DNA of 64,000 nucleotides. Source: Boswellia sacra (lineage: Eukaryota; Streptophyta; Magnoliopsida; Sapindales; Burseraceae). The stretch lies in contig SNVD02013728.1 in the NCBI GenBank assembly GCA_013180625.2, forward strand, positions 124,001 through 188,000, read 5' to 3'. A model generated the notes under the pieces. The model ran no database searches, was not told where the DNA came from, and worked only from the letters and a program-made list of their open reading frames with translations. Shown piece after piece: positions 24,658 through 35,338 of the stretch; within the stretch, counting starts at the first letter, position 1; every line of letters begins with the position of its first letter. The position numbers were made by a program, and so were the translations under genes.

Positions 24658-25036
24658 TCTTTCTGGTTATGTCTGTGAAATCTTATCTAATACCACCTTA
24701 TAAATTTGTCTTGATGCATCAAAGACAAGTGAGTACATGCTTCGGCTGAATAAACATCTCACAGGTGATCTGGTAATACAACTTTGTTGGCAATGAACCA
24801 GAATTTGGACTTTCATAATCTCTCCTTCATATACTGTACTTTCCCTTGAATCCAGTTTCAAGGCTTTTAGACAGTTCAAATGCTGTTGATTGTGCATTGT
24901 CATTGTTTTCCATATCTTGTCGAATTAGAATGCTTTTTCCTTTCAGATGAATTCTTCCAATAAAAAGATTTGATGCTAAAATCAATAGTCAGTACCAGCA
25001 GTCGCACCCTGCTCAAGAAGGATTATAAACACATTC
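24658..25036. other. Unassigned DNA between two retroelement pieces
   Basis: On the minus strand a stretch near 24800..24920 reads MENNDNAQSTAFELSKSLET before a stop. It looks protein-like, but I cannot place it in a family. The solo LTR at 25037 is inserted next to it. Confidence 0.4.
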
Positions 25037-25598
25037 TGTTGGTGTTTGGCTCATATGAAAACAAAGTGGGAGAGATCCCACATTGCTTGAGAAGCAAAGT
25101 TGGGTCTCACATTGGCCTTATAAAAGAGACCATGTGGGAGAAATATAAGTGTCCAAAGTGAAAATATCTTCCACCCCCTCTATTTGTAAGGTCTCACATA
25201 TAAGACCTCATAGTTTAAGGGTCTTTCAGTAAGGACCTTAAAGTTTGTAATATTTGTTTTTTCTCCCTTTGTTTTGGGTATTTGTAGTATACCCAATTGT
25301 TTGGATAATTACAGTTTGGCCCAACTATTTGGGTAATTACAGTTGACCCAATAGTTGTGGTATTTATATTGTAGCCCAAAAGTTTGTAATTCTCTTTGAA
25401 GATAGTGAAAAGTTTCTTCAGCGGCGCCCGAGGACGTAGGTACTAATACCGAACCTCGTTAAATCCTGGTGTGTTTTCTATTTCTGCATTGTGGTTGATT
25501 GATTGCCTCTTTAGTTGCTATTATGTTCAATTATCTGGCATAGTTGTGGTTGTGCATTTGGTTGTTCTGTTGGTTATTGTTTCCGCTTGTGCATAACA
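25037..25598 (+). mobile_element. Solo LTR, Copia-4 family relative
   Basis: It starts TGTTGGTGTTTGGCTCATATG and ends GCTTGTGCATAACA, matching the ends of the Copia-4 LTRs (54397..54945 and 58567..59113) but clearly diverged within. It is flanked by a perfect 5-bp target-site duplication CATTC (25032..25036 and 25599..25603). No internal sequence is attached, so it is a solo LTR produced by LTR-LTR recombination. Confidence 0.93.
25075..25126 (+). promoter_or_regulatory. USE-like element and TATA box in the solo LTR
   Basis: ATCCCACATTG (25075..25085) differs by one base from the plant snRNA upstream sequence element RTCCCACATCG. TATAAAAG begins at 25119, leaving 33 bp between them, exactly as in both Copia-4 LTRs. 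Confidence 0.6.
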
Positions 25599-27201
25599 CA
25601 TTCAGTAAGCTAGAGCTGCAGGAAAAGATCAATCAATCACCCAAAAACACTACACAGAAAGTAAAGTTCAGAGGAAATCAAACCTTGTAATACAAGGGCC
25701 GGTAAGCTCTGAGTTGCCTTGGACTGAAAGCAAACACATACATTATTAATTGTAATAATTACAATTAAATATAAATTTAATAATAATAAAATTTTATAAA
25801 GTGAATAGTCTTACGTTGATAAATGATCAGCACTGACAAAATTAGAAAAACAATATAACCTACAAAAATTGATTACAATTAATAAACTAAAATGAAATGA
25901 AATGAAACGAAGCGAAACGAAATCCTGAGAGAAAATCCACGATGAGATGAGCGATTTGTAAGTCAACACAAGTAAAATGACGGCATACAAATGTTGTATG
26001 AAACCGTAAATCTAATTGAGGTGGCGCACCAGTGAGGTAGAGAACCAAAGCTCGAGTGTGCTGTTAAACGACGAGCTTCCATGGAAAGAAAATCAGAGAG
26101 ATATTCATTCATTCACTGAAACGGCATGGAATTTTTTGAAGCGTTTGCTGCAATACAACGAAACAAGGATAAAAACGACGTCGTTGGAATATTATAAAAA
26201 GGGGAAGACGCGTTTCTTTCTCAACAAACTAAAAAAAATAAAACATTCTCAACATTTATTAGTTAATAGTTAGTAAGAAAATTATTATCAAAACATCTAT
26301 AAGTGAAATTATTCAAAAAGATAAAAAATAAAATAAGTTATTTATTTATTTATATTGATTTATATGAATCTTAATTTTATCTATTTATTTATTTCCATTA
26401 TTACATATAATAGTATTGGTATCACTCCATGAAATTATCCATATGCAAAGAAGGATACATTCTTTTATTTGGTAGTTTGTAAAATCTTTGATAAATAAAG
26501 GATAGGTTATGTGATTTCCAATTAATATATAAGACAAATAAAAATCTTTAGTTTCAATTTGATTGAAAAGATCCGATCACATGTTCAAGAAGGACTATTT
26601 ATTAAAAAGAAAAAGAAAGTTACGACAATTTCAATATTTATTTTATTTTTTATAAAGAAAACATTTGTGGCCATAGAATGGTAGAACGGTGGCGACAGTA
26701 AGAGTGGAAAACTCTAATGTTAAAAAAGAAAGAGAATTAGGTGAAAAAAATCTAACAAATAATAGAAGTGTATAACTAAAACAAGAAACTAGAAATTATA
26801 TTATATGAAGATTATATTTTAGAATGCTGGAAGAGTTTCTTAAAAAGAAAAATCTCTTTCCCAAAATTAAATAAAATATGGGTTAAAAAAAGTTCAAAGC
26901 ACTTTCTTTTGAGTGCAAACAGAGCAGCTATTTTTAACACCTTATTTTTAAGTAAACTTGTCATCGAGTATTCAAAAAATATATTTTTAAATAATTTTTT
27001 CTTTAATTTTTTTAAATATAATGCATAAAACAAATAAAATATTTTAATAACTGTATTGATATTTGATTAGATGAGAGTATATTATGAATTTAAAAAAATG
27101 GATAATGATCTTTGAGTTATAATGAAATATCTACTTAAATCACTCTTCTCATGATATTCAATCATTTTTTATTACTTGTATATATTCTCTTGTAATTTCA
27201 T

Positions 27202-28035
27202 ATAAATATTAATTTTTATTATCTATATAATTTAATTTTAGAAGTATGATTACTTAACCATTCTAATTCTAGTTAAGAAAATTCTTTAAAAAAATTGAAA
27301 TTATAGCGTATTTCAATGTTAAGCTTTTTTTTTTTTCTATATTACATGAATTCTTCAAATTATGAATTGGATGAGATTGTTAGAGAGGCTGATTTTGATA
27401 TTTCTTGTTATGAGTGTTATGCTTGGTTATATTATATTATTTCTTTTTAATTGATTCCATAATTGATGCGGCTAATTCTTGTCCGAGCATTAATGAGCAT
27501 CGGCTACTGACTCATGTGATTATGATATCTAGGGGTCTAGTTCAAAAATTTGAATGCTAACACATTTTTTTTTTTTTTTTTACAGTTCGTCTATTAATAG
27601 TTTTTATTGTGATGCAGTGTTGTTGTGTGTGTATATGTATAGAGGCATCTAACAAGGCTTGTAATTGTCAGATAAATATTAATTTTTATTATCTATATAA
27701 TTGATTTTAGAAATATGATTATTTAACCATTCTAATTCTAGTTTAAAAATTAAAAAAATTATGGCCTATTTAAAGAGGGGGTGTAAAGTGTAGTTTTAGG
27801 GGTTTATATAATCTCACCCTAATTTCAACTACCTCTATTTCAATGTTAAGCTTTCTTTTTTTTTTCTCTCTCTCTCTATATTACATGAATTCTTCAGGTT
27901 ATGAATTGGATGAGACTGTTAGAGAGGCTGATTTTGATATTTCTTGGTTGTAGTTGTTTAGTGTTATGCTTGGTTTTGTTGTTTCCTTTTAATCGATTCC
28001 ATGATTGATGCGGCTAATTCTTGTTTCAGCATTTT
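27202..28035. repeat. Tandem duplication, about 470-bp offset
   Basis: ATAAATATTAATTTTTATT at 27202 recurs at 27672. The blocks TATTACATGAATTCTTCA, GAATTGGATGAGA and GAGAGGCTGATTTTGATATT follow in both copies, ending with GATGCGGCTAATTCTTG (27467 and 28007). Copy 2 has extra bases (about 27765..27835). No coding frame is shared. Confidence 0.82.
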
Positions 28036-28091
28036 TTGGATTAGAATGTACAATACTTCATCCTTCTTTCCGTTTTGCCTCTGTTTTGGCT

Positions 28092-28094
<3 letters not shown>

Positions 28095-28148
<54 letters not shown>
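28095..28148. repeat. (AT)n microsatellite
   Basis: Uninterrupted AT run of about 54 bases. Confidence 0.97.
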
Positions 28149-28150
<2 letters not shown>

Positions 28151-28717
28151 TTTAATTAACTCGTGAGACGTATAATAATATCAAATTTACCATATTTATA
28201 GCCACTTGAGTTCTGCTAAAATTAGTAACACCCCTTATATAGTTTGTCATGATTTGAGTACTATTTATTTTAAAAACTTTTAAATTAACGAGTAGTATCA
28301 TTTACACCATCTTATAAGATCTAGGTAATATTCATTCTAAATTGCAAGTTTGCATTTTGTTTCACATCAAGTAGTTATTCTACTATGTGCAATAATGACA
28401 ATCGCAAAATATTTATCATTTTTAGATTTTAAAGATGTAAGTCATACGTTGAAATGTTTTACCCCAACATTACCTCCGAGCCAATCGTGGAATAAAAAGT
28501 ATTTCACTCATCCTACCATTTCCTTTCTTTCTTTCTTCGTCTTTTTGTTTCAGTTTTTTTTTTTTTCCCTCAATTCCTCTACAATATATAAAGACCTTCT
28601 ACGCCAATGTTTCTCGTATTTACTCTTGAAAAAGGATATACCTGAAAGGAAGTAAGTATTTAACTGAAAAAAACATTCGCTTAAATCTCCAAGCAACAAC
28701 AAGATTTTCATAAAATT

Positions 28718-29247
28718 TGTGAAGAAATGTGGAGATAATTTGTGGCTAGTGTAGGTAGCTTGAAGCAGAAAATCTGGAAATTTTCTGTGCTCTCTTGCAA
28801 ACATACAAACTGAATTTAAGTGCAGAAACATAAACAAGAACACTCCAGAATTTACGTGGTTCGATCCATGATCTACTCTACGAGAGGGATAGAAATGAAT
28901 GCACTATAGAGAATTTGGATTACACACTCTCCTCACTGCACTCTCAGCTTAGAACCACTCTAAGCTCTCTGTTTTTTTTTGCTTCTGTTTTCTCAGTTTT
29001 TCTTTACTAAGTTTTATACAACTTACATGACCTGCTTTTTCTACATTTATTGCACACCAGTATTAATAGCCTTTCTAGGTGGCTGACTATAAGTGTAAAT
29101 ATAGCAACCAAAAAATAGACAGCAAGACGACTGCAGACAGACAGCAAAAAAACGACAGACAGACAGCAGTAAAATAGCATACAGATAGCAGTAAATCAGC
29201 AGCATGTTGCTGGTTGAGATGCAGTGGCTTGAGTCACAATTGCATCA
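28718..29247 (-). mobile_element. Copia-2 3' LTR (530 bp)
   Basis: Starts TGTGAAGAAATG and ends TTGCATCA on the plus strand, so TGATGCAA to TTCACA in element orientation. It differs from the other LTR by scattered substitutions and by indels in a CAGACAGCA-type variable tract near 29120..29200. Confidence 0.95.
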
Positions 29248-29262
29248 ATTCTCCACCTTGAC
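29248..29262 (-). other. Copia-2 polypurine tract
   Basis: Read on the minus strand this is a purine-rich AAGGTGGAGAAT-type stretch directly before the LTR start TGATGCAA. Confidence 0.75.
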
Positions 29263-29344
29263 TCAAGATCAGTGCATTCTTCCTCCAATTCTCCAATTAT
29301 ACCTTGGTGACTCCAATTAGGCTCAAACAGAGCCTGAATTTTTC

Positions 29345-30361
29345 TTATGGGAGAGGTTTGGTTAACATGTCAGCTGGGTTTCTTGCAGTAGGAATTTTCT
29401 TCACTGCAACGATTCCTTTTTCTGCAATTTCTTTCACAAAGTGATATTTGACATCTATGTGCTTTGCTCTACCATGATGAACTTGATTCTTGATCAAATG
29501 GATGGTACTTTGATTATCACAATGGAGTATAAAACTGTCTTGATCAACACCTAACTCCATAATCAATCCTTTAAGCCACAAACCTTCTTTGATTGCCTCT
29601 GTAGCTGCAATATATTCAGCTTCAGTTGTTGAAAGAGTAACCATGCTTTGCAGCCCTGCTCTCCAACTAATTGCTTTTCCCCAAATTGTGAACACATAAC
29701 TTGTGATTGATCTCCTATTATCCTTGTCTCCGACATAATCTGAGTCTATAAATCCTTCCAAAACTCCACCTGAATCATGTCCTTTTCCATAGCATAATCC
29801 AAGAGAAGTTGAACCTCCTAGATATCTTAGTATCCACTTGGCAGCATGCCAATGAATTCTTCCAGGATTACTCATATATCTACTAACCATACTGACTGAA
29901 TATGCAAGGTCAGGTCTAGTGCAAACCATTGCATACATTAAAGATCCAACTAAGCTTGCATATGGTATAGAAGCCATTTCCTCCTTTTCCTTTTCAGTTT
30001 CGGGACAATCTTCTGCTGAAATTTTGATTTGTTCACTTATAGGAGTGGAAACCATCCTTGCTTTGTTCATGTTGAACTTGACCAGTAATTTTTCTATGTA
30101 ATCTTTCTGACTCAGCCATAATGTATTCTTGGATCTATCCCGAATTATCTGCATGCCAAGAATCTTCTTTGCAGCTCCCATATCCTTCATATCAAACTCA
30201 GATTTTAGTAAATGCTTCAACTTGTTGATACTTTGCTTGTTCTTTCCTATCAACAACATGTCATCAACATATAACAACAAATAGAGATAATCACCACTAC
30301 AGAATTTTTGATAGTACACACAATTATCAAATTGACTTCTCTTTAGTCCATTTGCAATCAT
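29345..30361 (-). pseudogene. Copia-2 reverse transcriptase C-terminal half and RNase H
   Basis: 338 residues in one frame. It carries the RT catalytic motif LLLYVDDMLL (about residue 30), the CTRPDLAYSV region, RNase H DSDYVGDKDNRRS, the STTEAEYIA block with its acidic residue, and the closing KHIDVKYHFV and PADMLTKPLP motifs. It follows the previous segment after a one-base insertion near 30402 (minus strand, in the LKQAPRQW region). All catalytic motifs visible here are intact. Confidence 0.93.
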
Positions 30362-30389
30362 GTAACTATCAAACCTTTTATACCATTGT

Positions 30390-31049
30390 CTAGGGGCTTG
30401 CTTTCAGCCCATAGAGTGATTTTTTCAGCAAACACACATGATTTTCTTTGCCTTTAACTTCAAAGCCTTCAGGTTGCTGCATCAGAATTTTTTCTTCAAT
30501 GTTTCCATGCAAGAAAGCCGTTTTTACATCCATTTGTTCTATTTCCAGGTCTTTTTGAGCTACCATTGCCAATAGAAGACGAATGGATATAAATCTCACT
30601 ACCGGAGAATATATTTCTTGATAATCAATACCCTCCACTTGAGAATAACCCTTAGCTACAAGTCTAGCTTTGAATTTTCCAGGTTGTACTCCATCAATAC
30701 CAGATTTTTTTCTTAAAATCCATTTGCAACCTATCACTTTAATTCCTTTTGGCTTTGGAATTAATTCCCAGGTTTGATTTTTTACTAAAGAACTCATTTC
30801 TTCCCTCATTGCAGCTATCCAATGCTTTGAATTCTTTCCCGTCACAGCATCAATGTAATTTGTGGGTTCTTGCTCAAGTTCTTCTCCTACTTGTAAAGCA
30901 TAGGCAACAATATCAGCTTGAGCAAACCTCTTAGGAGCTTTTATTTCTCTTCTAGCTCTATCTCTACTAAGCAAATAGTCTTGCAACTCTTCAGCACCAT
31001 TTTCAGAATTTTCATCTTGATCAAGATGAGTTTCTTGCATGTCTTGCTA
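30390..31049 (-). pseudogene. Copia-2 reverse transcriptase N-terminal half
   Basis: One frame from just below an in-frame TAG (31047..31049) to the break at 30390. It has the copia RT hallmarks [26 protein letters not shown] and QMDVKTAFLHG and then PEGF. The stop codon and an upstream one-base shift near 31110 (an A-run in the spacer between integrase and RT) separate it from the gag-integrase frame. Confidence 0.93.
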
Positions 31050-31074
31050 CCCTTCACCATGCTCCACATCATTA

Positions 31075-33291
31075 TCATGTGTCTCCTCTTCTGTTTCTGA
31101 ATTTTTTCAGCTCAACATCTTGAGACTTCATCTCAAACTCAAATTCAACAAGCTGAGATTTATCATACATACTACTCTTGTGACATGAGCTTTCATCTAA
31201 TCCCAAAATTTCTTCTTCCTTGAAAAACACATCTCTGTTGATTATTGCTTTTCCAAGCTCAGGACACCATAATTTGTATCCTTTCACTCTAGAAGGATAG
31301 CCAAGAAACAAGCATTTGAGTGCTCTTAGTTGAAGCGTCTCTTGCCTAATGTGTGCATAGGCAGTTGCTCCAAACACTTTCAAGTGATCAAGACTTGGTA
31401 CTCTACCAGTCCATACTTCTTGAGGAGTCTTCAGCTTTATTGTAGTTGAAGGACACCTATTGATTAAATAACAAGCAGTAGCAGCAGCCTCTGTCCAAAA
31501 TCTTACAGGTAATTTAGCATTAAATAGCATGCATCTAACCCTCTCTAGAATGGTTCTATTCATTCTTTCAGCTAACCCATTTTGTTGAGGAGTACCCTTT
31601 ACCGTTCTATGTCTAACCATACCATGTTCTTGACAATATTTGGTAAATTCTTCCCCACAAAACTCAAGACCATTATCAGTTCGAAGAAATTTTAGTTTCT
31701 TGCCAGTTAGATTTTCTACCATTATCTTCCAATGTTTGAATTTTTCTAATGTTTCATCCTTAGATTTTAGCATGTAAATCCATACTTTTCTACTGAAATC
31801 ATCAAAAAAAGTAAGAAAATACCTGGCACCACTTAGTGATTTGGTCTTGGCTGGCCCCCATAGGTCTGAATGGACATATTCTAGGATGCCTTTGGTGTTA
31901 TGCTCTGCTGCAGCAAACTTCACTCTAGTTTTCTTTCCAAAAACACAATGTTCACAAAATTTCAGCTCCGGTAGTTTGTGCTTTCCAAAGACACCTTGCT
32001 TTTCAAGAATCTTCAATCCTTTCTCGCTAACATGTCCAAGACGCATGTGCCATAAATCAGCTGCATTCACCTCTAATTTTGATGCTATTGCAGCTGCTGC
32101 AGAAATTGTTTCACCATTTAGAATGTATATACCATTCTTCTTGTATCCTTTCATGACAACCATGGCTCCTTTTAGGATTTTTAGAACACAATTTTCAGCC
32201 TTAGCTATGTAACCATTAGAATCTAACATGCCAACTGATATTAGATTCCTTTTCAAGCTAGGAACATGTCTTACATTTGCTAGTGTCCTCGTCATCCCAT
32301 CATGAAGCTTCAATTTTATTTCTCCAATACCAGCCACATTGCAGGCCTCATTATTTCCCGTGAGAGCCTTCCCTTCATTTAATGGTTTGTAGGTGGAAAA
32401 CCATGAGTTATTTAGGCACATGTGAAAGGTGCAACCGCTATCTAGAACCCAATCACCATGTTGTTCTAAATCTGTTACCATTAACACCTCTGAATCATCA
32501 AATCCTTGTGAAGCTACAGCTGCATTGCCACTCTCTTCATCTTTTGCTGCATCATTTTTCTTTCTACCTTTCCTATTAGGACAATTTCGTCTGATATGTC
32601 CCTCTTTGTTACAATGGAAGCACCTGAATTTACCTCTAGATTTAGATTTTGATCTACCATGGCTACCTTTAGCATTAAAGTTTCTTTTTTCAACTCTTCC
32701 TCTAGCAATAAGGCCTTCTCCAGAGTTGGAACTTTTTCCTTCAATCTTAAGATCTAATTCTTTTGAATGAATTGCAGTAATAACTCCTTCTAAACTTAGA
32801 GTATCCTTGCTAAACTTCAAAGTATCTCTAAGCTGGTCATATGTTTTAGGCAATGAGTTTAACAAAATGACAGCTTGATCTTCATCTTCTACTTTCACTC
32901 CTATATTCTCAAGATCTAAACTTATCTTGGTAAATTCATCTATATTTTCATCTACTGATTTAGATTCATCCATCCTAAATCCATGGAATTTTTGTTTTAA
33001 ATAAATTCTATTAGGTAGAGACTTTACCATATAGATTTCTTCAAGCTTCTTCCAAATTGATGCAACCGTGGTTTCTTTGGACACCTTCCGAAGAACTTGA
33101 TCTCCCAAGCTAAGAATGATTGTGTTCTTAGCATTCTTCTGAACTTTAGCCCATTTTTCTGGTGTTGAATCATCAGGCACTTTTTCTTCATCTTCTAAGG
33201 CTTCATCAAGCCCCATGTTTCCAAGCAATGCTTGAATCTTCATTTTCCATAAACCAAAATCTGTCTTGCCATCAAATTTTTCTATCTCCAT
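31075..33291 (-). pseudogene. Copia-2 gag, protease and integrase
   Basis: 738 residues from the ATG at 33291. Gag starts MEIEKFDGKTDFGLWK, with a CCHC zinc knuckle CFHCNKEGHIRRNC at about residues 220 to 235. The aspartic protease motif WVLDSGCTFHM comes next (about residue 282), then the GAG-pre-integrase HMRLGH...CEHC zinc-binding region. The integrase core follows with VHSDLWGP, RTDNGLEF and NGLAERMNRT, the three acidic positions. The frame ends early in the spacer before RT. The gag to integrase block itself is uninterrupted. Confidence 0.95.
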
Positions 33292-33383
33292 TTTCTAGTT
33301 TGCCATTACAACTTCAAGATCTTCTCTCTCAGCAGAGAAACCTTATTTGTTTGAACCAAACCACCTTCAGATCTTTAACACTT

Positions 33384-33397
33384 AGCTTTGATACCAG
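33384..33397 (-). other. Copia-2 primer binding site
   Basis: On the minus strand CTGGTATCAAAGC follows the LTR end by one base. It matches the tRNA-iMet complement TGGTATCAGAGC with one mismatch. Confidence 0.85.
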
Positions 33398-33398
33398 T

Positions 33399-33935
33399 TG
33401 TGAAGAAATCTGGAGATAATTTGTGGCTAGTGTAGGTAGCTTGAAGCAGAAAATCTGGAAATTTTCTGTGCTCTCTTGCAAGCATACAAACTGAATTTAA
33501 GTGCAGAAACATAAACAAGAACACACCAGAATTTACGTGGTTCGATCCATGATCTACTCCACGGGAGGGATAGAAATGAATGCACTAGAGAGAATTTGGA
33601 TTACACACTCTCCTCACTGTACTCTCAGCCTAGAACCACTCTAAGCTCTTTATTTTTTTTGCTTCTGTTTTCTCAATTTTTCTTTGCTAATTTTTATACT
33701 ACTTACATGACCTGCTTTTTCTACATTTACTGCACATCATTAATAGCCTTTCTAGGTGGCTGACTATAAGTGTAAATACAGCAACCAAAAAATAGACAGC
33801 AAGACGGCTGCAGATAGACAGCAGAAAAATAGCAGACAGATAGCATACAGATAGCAATAAAACAGCATACAAACAGCAGCAAATCAGCAGCATGTTGCTG
33901 GTTGAGATGCAGTGGCTTGAGTCACAATTGCATCA
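33399..33935 (-). mobile_element. Copia-2 5' LTR (537 bp)
   Basis: Same termini as the other LTR. The internal CAGACAGCA-type tract (33790..33890) is longer here. Confidence 0.95.
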
Positions 33936-35338
33936 AAATTTTACTTTTTTTTCGTATTTGGGAAAAAAAATGAGCGTTGCCATTAAAATGAATAGCTGTT
34001 TTCTTTTTTAAATAAAAAATTAGCAGTCATATATAAATTCTTATAATGTACACGAACTGAAAAAAATAGTTTGATTTTTGGACTATTCCTTCATTTTTGC
34101 CCAAAAGGAAATATTGTTGTTTAATTCTCGCACTCATAGAACAATAACATTAACAAAGACTCTATTCTTTAGATCAAAAGTAGCTACATTTCGGATATTC
34201 AAAAGATATCCTATATTAGATTTTCTAACTTGCGCACTAGACTTTCTTTGTCATAACTTTTACTGTCTAATTAAAGTAAAAAGATAGCAATTTTTTGGTT
34301 CTACATATAATAGATAATCAATAAGCCAGTCCAAAAGCAGATAAAAAGTTAATTGTCCAAATATATAAAAGCATCACCTAATTATAGAAGACACGTGCAC
34401 AAGTGCTTTCATTATTATATAATCTACAAGCTGCTTCCTCGAATTTGAGAATAGGAGATAAATTTGTTATGACATTTTCTGTGATATCTAATTTTATAAA
34501 GTATGAAAATTCTAGCATAAAATTAAGAGATAAGTTTCCGCAAAAAAACTAATTATGAAGGAAAAAAGTCCGCATTAAACCAAATTAAAAGATAAATTTG
34601 TTAGAAAGGTTAATGGAAACTACAGAAGATCATCTATAAATTAATGCTTATGAAATTTATATATCCTTTTTTATTTACATAATCTTTTGTAGGATATACA
34701 CAAAATTGCCTGATTTCATTGTGGATTAAAATCTAAATGAAAAATTTGTAATTTCAGTATTATTGACCCTTTTTTATAAATAATTATTAGGCACATCAAA
34801 AGTCCAAAATGTTTAACAATTAATCATAAAAACAAATAATTTAGAATAAGTGTTATAATTAATTGTTCAATTTAAGAATAACTGGAGGTAGATGAAAAAT
34901 AAACTCATCATTACACGAACAAAGCCTTCAATATATGAAAGAACCAACTTCACAGAATAAGTCCATACCAAAGACATCTTAAAAAGACTAGATAATCTAG
35001 TATCTACCATTTTATTCCAACACATGTTATGGAGACAATCTGCAGTTTTTTGAAACCTTGGCATAGTTTTCCAACATCTGAACTTTGGAAACAGAAACAA
35101 AATCTAATTAATCTCAATCGAAAGTTCACAGATTCCACATCTCGTACATGCTTCTCCAGGAATTGCCACCTCCATCAACTTTCAAAAGTCTGAGAAGAAA
35201 AAGAAACTAATGAAAAAAAATTACAATAAGTAGCTACTCTAGAATACTGAAACTAGGGGAAAATAACAGCATATATAGTAGAGTGGATTGAGTGCGTACA
35301 TAATTGGAACAAAAATTAGCTATGGTGTACCACTTAAC
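33936..35338. other. Intergenic, 3' side of the intact RLP gene
   Basis: AT-rich, with no conserved frame on either strand. Polyadenylation signals of the RLP gene would be here, but AATAAA-like words are too frequent to choose one. Confidence 0.5.

Larger units (their letters stand above)
25599..28717. other. Intergenic, AT-rich, no supported gene
   Basis: It contains GAAAT/GAAAC short repeats (25890..25925), the tandem duplication at 27202..28035 and a long AT microsatellite. Open frames such as 26016..26273 and 28350..28655 have no recognisable motif. Confidence 0.5.
28718..33935 (-). mobile_element. Copia-2: nearly complete Ty1/copia retrotransposon
   Basis: A 5218-bp element on the minus strand, bounded by LTRs and flanked by a perfect 5-bp duplication AAATT (28713..28717 and 33936..33940). 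On its own strand the order is LTR, primer site, gag, protease, integrase, RT, RNase H, polypurine tract, LTR, the order that defines Ty1/copia. The polyprotein spans 33291 to 29345 with two single-base frameshifts and one stop, so it is recently dead but almost full length. LTR divergence of several per cent indicates it is older than Copia-4. Confidence 0.97.

Noticed and set aside
31841..32212. Long plus-strand frame of 123 codons, and similar ones at 32429..32770
   Set aside because: Shadow of the Copia-2 integrase and gag frame on the other strand.
29345..33291. Possible functional copia polyprotein using programmed frameshifts
   Set aside because: The breaks are one-base indels in conserved RT and spacer positions plus a stop, at different places in Copia-2 and Copia-3, so they are mutations.
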